DNA of 10,412 bases, taken from assembly GCA_943323675.2 (NCBI GenBank), contig CALPIR020000072.1, positions 1-10,412 of the forward strand. Reading direction: 5' to 3'. Origin of the DNA: Chitinophaga pinensis. Lineage in GTDB: Bacteria > Bacteroidota > Bacteroidia > UKL13-3. Below, one piece after another: positions 6,323 to 10,412 of this stretch (within the stretch, counting starts at the first letter, position 1; every line of letters starts with the position of its first letter). The translations under genes and the position numbers were made by a program. The notes under the pieces are model-generated. The model saw nothing but the letters and a program-made list of their open reading frames with translations, searched no databases and had not been told where the DNA came from.

Positions 6323-7525
6323 ATGCTAAAAGGCAAGAAAATATTATTGGGTGTTACGGGCAGCATAGCTGCTTATAAGGCTGCAACATTAGTTCGTTTA
6401 TTGGTTAAACAAGGTGCCGAAGTAAAGGTATTAATGAGCGATGGTGCCCAAGATTTCATTACCCCGCTTACCTTATCAACCCTTAGCAAAAATCCAGTTT
6501 ACCATCAGTTTGTATTAAACAACCAAGGCGAATGGACTAACCATGTAGAATTGGCCATGTGGGCCGATTGTCTTTTAATTGCACCTGCAACTGCTAATAC
6601 CATTGCTAAAATGGCTCATGGCATTTGCGATAACTTGTTATTGGCAACTTACCTTAGTGCAAAATGTGTAACGTTTGTTGCTCCTGCCATGGATTTAGAT
6701 ATGTACGCACACGGTAGCACACAAAACAATTTAACTACTTTAAAAAGTTATGGCAATATTGTGTTGCCTGTTGCTAATGGTGAACTTGCCAGCGGTTTAA
6801 TTGGTGCAGGAAGAATGATTGAACCCGAGGAAATAATTAGTTTCTTACAAGCACATTTAGTAACAACTCAAGCCTTAAAAAACAAAAAGGTATTGGTAAC
6901 GGCTGGGCCTACATACGAAAGCATAGATCCAGTGCGTTTTATTGGTAACCACAGCAGCGGTAAAATGGGATTTGCCCTTGCCGAAGAATTTGCTCGACAT
7001 GGTGCTGATGTGACTTTAATATCTGGCCCTACTGATTTAACAACCAATAACCCGAAAATAAAACGTGTAGATGTAACCAGTGCTGATGATATGTTTGAAA
7101 AAACCTTAAAGGCATTTACCAAATCGGAAATAGCAGTTATGAGTGCTGCAGTAGCAGATTATACGCCTGAGAAAGTAAGCATCACCAAAATAAAAAAGAG
7201 TGGTGATGAATTACACCTTAAACTTAAAAAGACAAAAGATATTTTGGCCGAATTGGGTAAGCATAAAACCAAAAAACAAACACTGGTGGGGTTTGCTTTA
7301 GAAACCAATAACGAAGTGGCCAATGCAAAACAAAAGCTACAAAAAAAGAATTTAGATTTTATTGTGCTTAACTCGCTGCGCAGCAAAGGCGCGGGTTTTG
7401 GGTTTGATACCAACAAAATTACCATTATAGATAAAGTGGGTGTGCAAACGGAATTTAAACTTAAATCGAAAACAGAAGTTGCACACGATATTGTACAAAA
7501 AATAATAGACATGAAACATGCGTAA
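6323..7525 (+). CDS. coaBC: Bifunctional phosphopantothenoylcysteine decarboxylase / phosphopantothenate-cysteine ligase
   Basis: CoaBC (Dfp) carries out two successive steps of coenzyme A synthesis in the cytosol: CoaB joins cysteine to 4'-phosphopantothenate, and CoaC decarboxylates the product with FMN. Length (400 residues) is normal. Seen in the CoaC half (about 1-180): GVTGSIAAYKA at 10-20 for flavin; catalytic His74 in TNHVELAMWAD; PATANTIAKM; PAMDLDMY at 121-128; and the flap ASGLIGAGRM at 156-165. In the CoaB half (about 187-395): TAGPTYESIDPVRFIGNHSSGKMG (190s-216; Asn209 in the active-site region), SAAVADY near 274-280, KIKK at 289-292, VGFALET at 322-328 and a late K-x-x-D-x-I-V-x-N. 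Odd: Asp124 replaces the Asn of the PxMNxxMW motif and Ser157 replaces the flap Cys of E. coli. ATG 6323 suits the flavin motif. The last 8 bases overlap the DUF4835 gene. Confidence 0.96.
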   Translation: MLKGKKILLGVTGSIAAYKAATLVRLLVKQGAEVKVLMSDGAQDFITPLTLSTLSKNPVYHQFVLNNQGEWTNHVELAMWADCLLIAPATANTIAKMAHGICDNLLLATYLSAKCVTFVAPAMDLDMYAHGSTQNNLTTLKSYGNIVLPVANGELASGLIGAGRMIEPEEIISFLQAHLVTTQALKNKKVLVTAGPTYESIDPVRFIGNHSSGKMGFALAEEFARHGADVTLISGPTDLTTNNPKIKRVDVTSADDMFEKTLKAFTKSEIAVMSAAVADYTPEKVSITKIKKSGDELHLKLKKTKDILAELGKHKTKKQTLVGFALETNNEVANAKQKLQKKNLDFIVLNSLRSKGAGFGFDTNKITIIDKVGVQTEFKLKSKTEVAHDIVQKIIDMKHA

Positions 7526-8420
7526 ATTTGTAGCTTTAATTGGATTTTTATTAAGCATTGCAACGCTTCATGCGCAGGACGTAAATTGTAAAACTATTAT
7601 TCTTGATAACCAAATTCAACTAACTGACAAACGTGTATTTCGTTCGTTAGAGCAAGCCATTAGCGAGTTTGTTAACAACACCAAATGGACTTCAGATAAA
7701 ATTCAAACCAACGAAAAAATTGAATTAACCATCCAGATTATACCCAGTAAATACGACCAACAAGGCAATTACATTGAAGGCAACGCGCAAATTATTTGTC
7801 AGCGCCCCGTGTTTGGCAGCACTTACACCACCAATACCCTAAACATATTAGATGAAGACTGGAAGTTTAATTACGTAGAGTTTCAGCGAATGGATTACAA
7901 CGAAAATAGTTTTACCAATAACTTAGTTGCATTGGTAGCTTTTTATGTAAACTATGCCATTGGATTAGATTATGATTCGTATGCACCATTAGGTGGTACG
8001 CTATATTTTAATAAGGCGCTAGGCATTGCCAATCAAGCTCAAAGTAGTGATGGTAGCAGTGGCTGGAAACCATTTCAACGTAACATTCGTGCGCGTTATA
8101 ATTTAATTGATAATGCATTAAACCCTCGCTTTGAACCCATCAGGCAAGCATATTACAAATACCACCGCCAAGGTTTAGACATGATGTATAAAGACCCCGA
8201 AATTGCACGTAAATCAATTTTTGTCAGTTTAGAAATGGTTCAAAAGGTATTTAAAATTGCTCCCAATACGGCTATGTTAATAGTGTTTTTTGAAGCCAAA
8301 AGTGATGAATTAGTAAATATTTACAAAGGGGCATCTCCTACCGAAAAATCTAAAGCAATAGAATTATTAATGGAGATTAATGTTGCGAATATTAATAAGT
8401 ACGAAAAAATACGAAGCTAA
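7518..8420 (+). CDS. porD: Exported DUF4835-family protein (type IX secretion protein PorD-like)
   Basis: The 300-residue product starts with MRKFVALIGF...LHAQ, a signal peptide cut after about residue 19, so it is periplasmic or envelope-located. The rest fits DUF4835 (PF16119), a Bacteroidota-restricted family. Seen: DVNCKTIILDNQIQLTDKRVF near the mature N terminus (quoted in part: VNCKTIILDNQIQ); NKWTSDKI-like and IICQRPVFGSTYTTN segments; DEDWKFNYVEFQ in the middle; a long helical stretch LVALVAFYVNYAIGLDYDSY; and PNTAMLIVFFEAKSDEL near the end. Known: the family is almost always found between coaBC and recN, and current annotation practice names it PorD, linked to type IX secretion; I know of no settled mechanism. 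It overlaps coaBC by 8 bases, so translation is probably coupled. The porD symbol rests on family recall, whereas the DUF4835 call is firmer. Confidence 0.88.
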   Translation: MRKFVALIGFLLSIATLHAQDVNCKTIILDNQIQLTDKRVFRSLEQAISEFVNNTKWTSDKIQTNEKIELTIQIIPSKYDQQGNYIEGNAQIICQRPVFGSTYTTNTLNILDEDWKFNYVEFQRMDYNENSFTNNLVALVAFYVNYAIGLDYDSYAPLGGTLYFNKALGIANQAQSSDGSSGWKPFQRNIRARYNLIDNALNPRFEPIRQAYYKYHRQGLDMMYKDPEIARKSIFVSLEMVQKVFKIAPNTAMLIVFFEAKSDELVNIYKGASPTEKSKAIELLMEINVANINKYEKIRS

Positions 8421-8556
8421 TAACACGTACTGTTTTAATGATCTATTTTGTTGATGTTTGAGGCATTTCTTCATATTATGTTAAAGTCGTTAATGAATAA
8501 TTTACCTACTTATTTGTTGTTGAAAATTAAGTAGCAAAACTTTGCTTACACTCTCC

Positions 8557-8564
8557 TATTTTTG
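8557..8564 (+). promoter_or_regulatory. Candidate -7 element for recN
   Basis: TATTTTTG is an exact match to the Bacteroidota -7 consensus TAnnTTTG. It ends 8 bases before the recN ATG, so the transcript would have a leader of only a few bases. No TTTG sits at the expected distance upstream: the TTTG at 8541-8544 is only 12 bases away. The remaining DUF4835-recN gap (8421-8556) shows only a weak 7-base inverted repeat and no clear terminator. Confidence 0.35.
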
Positions 8565-8572
8565 ACCATTAT

Positions 8573-10228
8573 ATGCTTAAGGAATTACACATACGCAACT
8601 ATGCTATTATCAAAGAAGTTGATATTGCATTTAATAATAAACTAAATATTATTACAGGGGAAACTGGGGCGGGTAAATCTATACTAATGGGTGCATTGGG
8701 TTTAATTTTAGGCGAACGTGCCGATACCAAATCATTGATGAATGCCAATGATAAATGTGTAATTGAAGGCGTGTTTGATGTAAGCACGTATAGTATAAAA
8801 TCATATTTCGATCAGCATGAGTTAGACTATGACACTACTTGTATTTTACGCAGGGAAATTGCACCTAATGGTAAAAGTCGTGCGTTTATAAACGATACAC
8901 CAGTAAATTTAAATCAGCTTAAAGATTTAGGATCACAATTGGTTGATATTGTAAGTCAGCACCAAACTTTAGATTTAAATAACAGCGATTTTCAGTTAAG
9001 TATTGTTGATGCTATTGCAGATAACAACTTGGATTTAGAGCAATACAAATTAAGTTATAAGCAGTACAAACAAACTGAAAAATTATTATCGGTGCTTATA
9101 GATCGCGAAGCCAAAGCCAAAACTGATGAGGATTATTTACAATTTATTTTAAACGAATTAAATGAAGCCAACCCTTTACCAACTGAACAAGAAGAGTTGG
9201 AAAAACAATTGGAAGTTTTAAGCAATGCCGATACCATACAGCAATGTGCTGGTGTAGCTTTTGGTGCTTTACATGCCGATGATCAAGGTTTAATTGAGGT
9301 TTTGCGCGAAATTAAAGTAAACTTAGGCAACGGTTCAAAACACCATCCTGGTTTGCAGGATTTGGTAAAACGAATAGACTCGGCCATGATTGAATTAAAA
9401 GACATTGCTGCCGAATTAGAAAACATAACAGAACAAACCCAAGCCAATCCAAGTGATTTGGAACGAATTGATGCACGTTTGCAATTGATATTTAACCTGC
9501 AAAAGAAACATCGTGTAGCCAATAATAACGAGTTAATTTCCTTTAAATTAGAAGTAGAAGAAAAGCTAAATAATATTGGCTCTTTGGGTGACGAAATAAT
9601 TAATACCCAAAATTTATTAAACGACCTTAAACTAAAAATAAGTAAGCAAGCAGCAAAACTTAGTGATAGGCGCGCCAAGGCTATACCACAAATAGAACAG
9701 CGTGTAAACGAATTATTGGTGCAAGTGCAAATGCCTGATGCACAAATTAAAATTAGTCAACAAAATTTAGGCGATGCTTTTAACCCTGATGGTATTGATC
9801 AAATTGATTTATTGTTTGCTGCTAATAAGGGGTCTAGTTTTCAACCCATAAATAAAGTAGCGAGCGGTGGCGAATTAAGTAGATTGATGCTCTGCATAAA
9901 ATCGTTAATTAGCGATAAAGTTGCTTTGCCTACTATTGTTTTTGATGAGATAGATACAGGAATAAGTGGCGAAGCAGCCATGAAGGTGAGTAATGTGATG
10001 AAACAACATGCTGCCAAACATCAGGTAATAGCCATTACGCATTTGCCGCAAATTGCAGGCAAAGCCGATACCCATTTATTGGTATACAAAAACAACGATC
10101 AAGACACTACCCAAACCTACATAAAAACCTTAAGTAAGGAAGAACGTATTGGTGAAATTGCACGTATGTTACATGGCGAAAACCCCTCAGATAAAGTATT
10201 GGAAGCAGCTAAAGAACTTATCGGCTAG
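8573..10228 (+). CDS. recN: DNA repair ATPase RecN (SMC-like)
   Basis: RecN is a cytosolic SMC-type ATPase recruited early to DNA double-strand breaks, where it holds DNA together and supports RecA-mediated recombination. Length (551 residues) is normal. Seen: N terminus MLKELHIRNYAIIKEVDIAF; Walker A GETGAGKS at 29-36, followed by ILMGALGLILGERAD; SQLVDIVSQHQTLDL in the N-terminal head (quoted in part: IVSQHQ, the Q-loop-like part); a long Glu/Lys/Leu-rich antiparallel coiled coil from about 160 to 375 (short for an SMC, as expected for RecN); ABC signature SGGELSRLM starting at Ser431; Walker B TIVFDEIDTGISG with Asp458-Glu459; and His490 in ITHLPQIAGKAD, the switch histidine. The start is fixed by the conserved N terminus. 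It is the last gene of the plus-strand cluster and ends 40 bases before a strong terminator. Whether an SOS-type operator controls it cannot be told; I see no recognisable LexA box. Confidence 0.97.
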   Translation: MLKELHIRNYAIIKEVDIAFNNKLNIITGETGAGKSILMGALGLILGERADTKSLMNANDKCVIEGVFDVSTYSIKSYFDQHELDYDTTCILRREIAPNGKSRAFINDTPVNLNQLKDLGSQLVDIVSQHQTLDLNNSDFQLSIVDAIADNNLDLEQYKLSYKQYKQTEKLLSVLIDREAKAKTDEDYLQFILNELNEANPLPTEQEELEKQLEVLSNADTIQQCAGVAFGALHADDQGLIEVLREIKVNLGNGSKHHPGLQDLVKRIDSAMIELKDIAAELENITEQTQANPSDLERIDARLQLIFNLQKKHRVANNNELISFKLEVEEKLNNIGSLGDEIINTQNLLNDLKLKISKQAAKLSDRRAKAIPQIEQRVNELLVQVQMPDAQIKISQQNLGDAFNPDGIDQIDLLFAANKGSSFQPINKVASGGELSRLMLCIKSLISDKVALPTIVFDEIDTGISGEAAMKVSNVMKQHAAKHQVIAITHLPQIAGKADTHLLVYKNNDQDTTQTYIKTLSKEERIGEIARMLHGENPSDKVLEAAKELIG

Positions 10229-10267
10229 CGTTAATTTGCTTAAAAAAAACTAAAATTACCAATAAAT

Positions 10268-10304
10268 AAAAAGGCCCCAACTTATATTAAGTTGGGGTCT
10301 TTTT
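10268..10304. terminator. Bidirectional intrinsic terminator after recN
   Basis: CCCCAACTTA (10275-10284) pairs perfectly with TAAGTTGGGG (10288-10297) around a 3-base TAT loop. The stem continues outward through one G-U and one G-C into A-T pairs, using AAAAA at 10268-10272 and TTTTT at 10300-10304. It therefore has a U tract after the stem on both strands. It would end recN transcription on the plus strand and the convergent gene on the minus strand. Confidence 0.9.
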
Positions 10305-10325
10305 GTAAGTTACGTTAACGACTAA

Positions 10326-10412
10326 TTATTCTTTTGTGTCGTCAATATCTGTTGGTGTGTCTTCACCTTTTTCTTCGTTAGCTTGGTCTTCGGTATCTTG
10401 CATCGCACGATC
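10326..10412 (-). CDS. Acidic C-terminal tail of an unidentified protein (partial)
   Basis: A minus-strand frame enters from the right edge and ends with TAA at 10326-10328, giving 28 visible residues that end TDIDDTKE. The tail is strongly acidic (12 Asp/Glu against 3 Lys/Arg), polar and low in complexity, as at the flexible end of many cytosolic proteins. Its stop lies just beyond the bidirectional terminator, which supports a real convergent gene. Nothing visible identifies the family. Confidence 0.6.
   Translation of the reverse strand, partial: DRAMQDTEDQANEEKGEDTPTDIDDTKE

Noticed and set aside
8506..8534. Inverted repeat CTACTTA / TAAGTAG between the DUF4835 gene and recN
   Set aside because: Only 7 pairs with a 15-base loop, AT-rich and with no U tract, so too weak to call a terminator or operator.
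1..10412. Defence, phage, mobile-element, CRISPR or tRNA content
   Set aside because: No transposase, integrase, spaced repeat array, cloverleaf or atypical coding block was seen. Gene content and style are uniform and housekeeping.

Overview
The window reads as chromosome of a free-living or environmental member of the Bacteroidota. It is AT-rich and the genes generally lack a clear Shine-Dalgarno sequence. Several families typical of that phylum occur: a Bacteroidota-type RNA polymerase omega/Rpb6-like subunit, a DUF4835 (PorD-type) secreted protein, and the gene order bamD, rpoZ, coaBC, DUF4835, recN. Candidate promoters resemble the phylum's TTTG / TAnnTTTG elements. I see no insertion sequence, integrase, tRNA, rRNA, CRISPR array or phage gene. 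This looks like core housekeeping sequence, not a mobile or defence island.

Layout. Positions 3-1886 (+) hold the C-terminal ~627 residues of a molybdopterin oxidoreductase of the FdhF/YdeP family, cut by the left edge. Next come miaA (1959-2855, +) and a HutD/Ves-family cupin-like gene (2842-3402, +) that overlaps the end of miaA. On the minus strand from 4935 down to 3386 are three genes in one direction: an exported NlpC/P60 peptidase, an exported SIMPL (DUF541) protein, and a 52-residue cysteine-rich zinc-ribbon protein. The zinc-ribbon gene starts 3 bases after the SIMPL stop and overlaps the HutD gene tail to tail. The divergent control region at 4936-5098 separates this group from the right-hand plus-strand cluster.

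The right-hand cluster is bamD (5099-5917), rpoZ (5919-6248), a strong hairpin (6271-6306), coaBC (6323-7525), the DUF4835/PorD gene (7518-8420) and recN (8573-10228). A strong bidirectional terminator follows (10268-10304). The acidic tail of an unknown convergent minus-strand gene lies at the right edge (10326-10412).

Functionally the cluster mixes outer-membrane assembly (BamD) and probable type IX secretion support (DUF4835/PorD) with transcription (omega), coenzyme A synthesis (CoaBC) and double-strand-break repair (RecN). The minus-strand group is envelope-oriented: a cell-wall peptidase and a periplasmic or surface SIMPL protein.

I did not find a convincing undescribed system. The points most worth a second look are the unrecognised zinc-ribbon gene, two catalytic-motif substitutions in CoaBC, the hairpin plus possible promoter between rpoZ and coaBC, a nested palindrome and tiny leader ORF upstream of the NlpC/P60 gene, and a nearly leaderless-looking promoter for recN.
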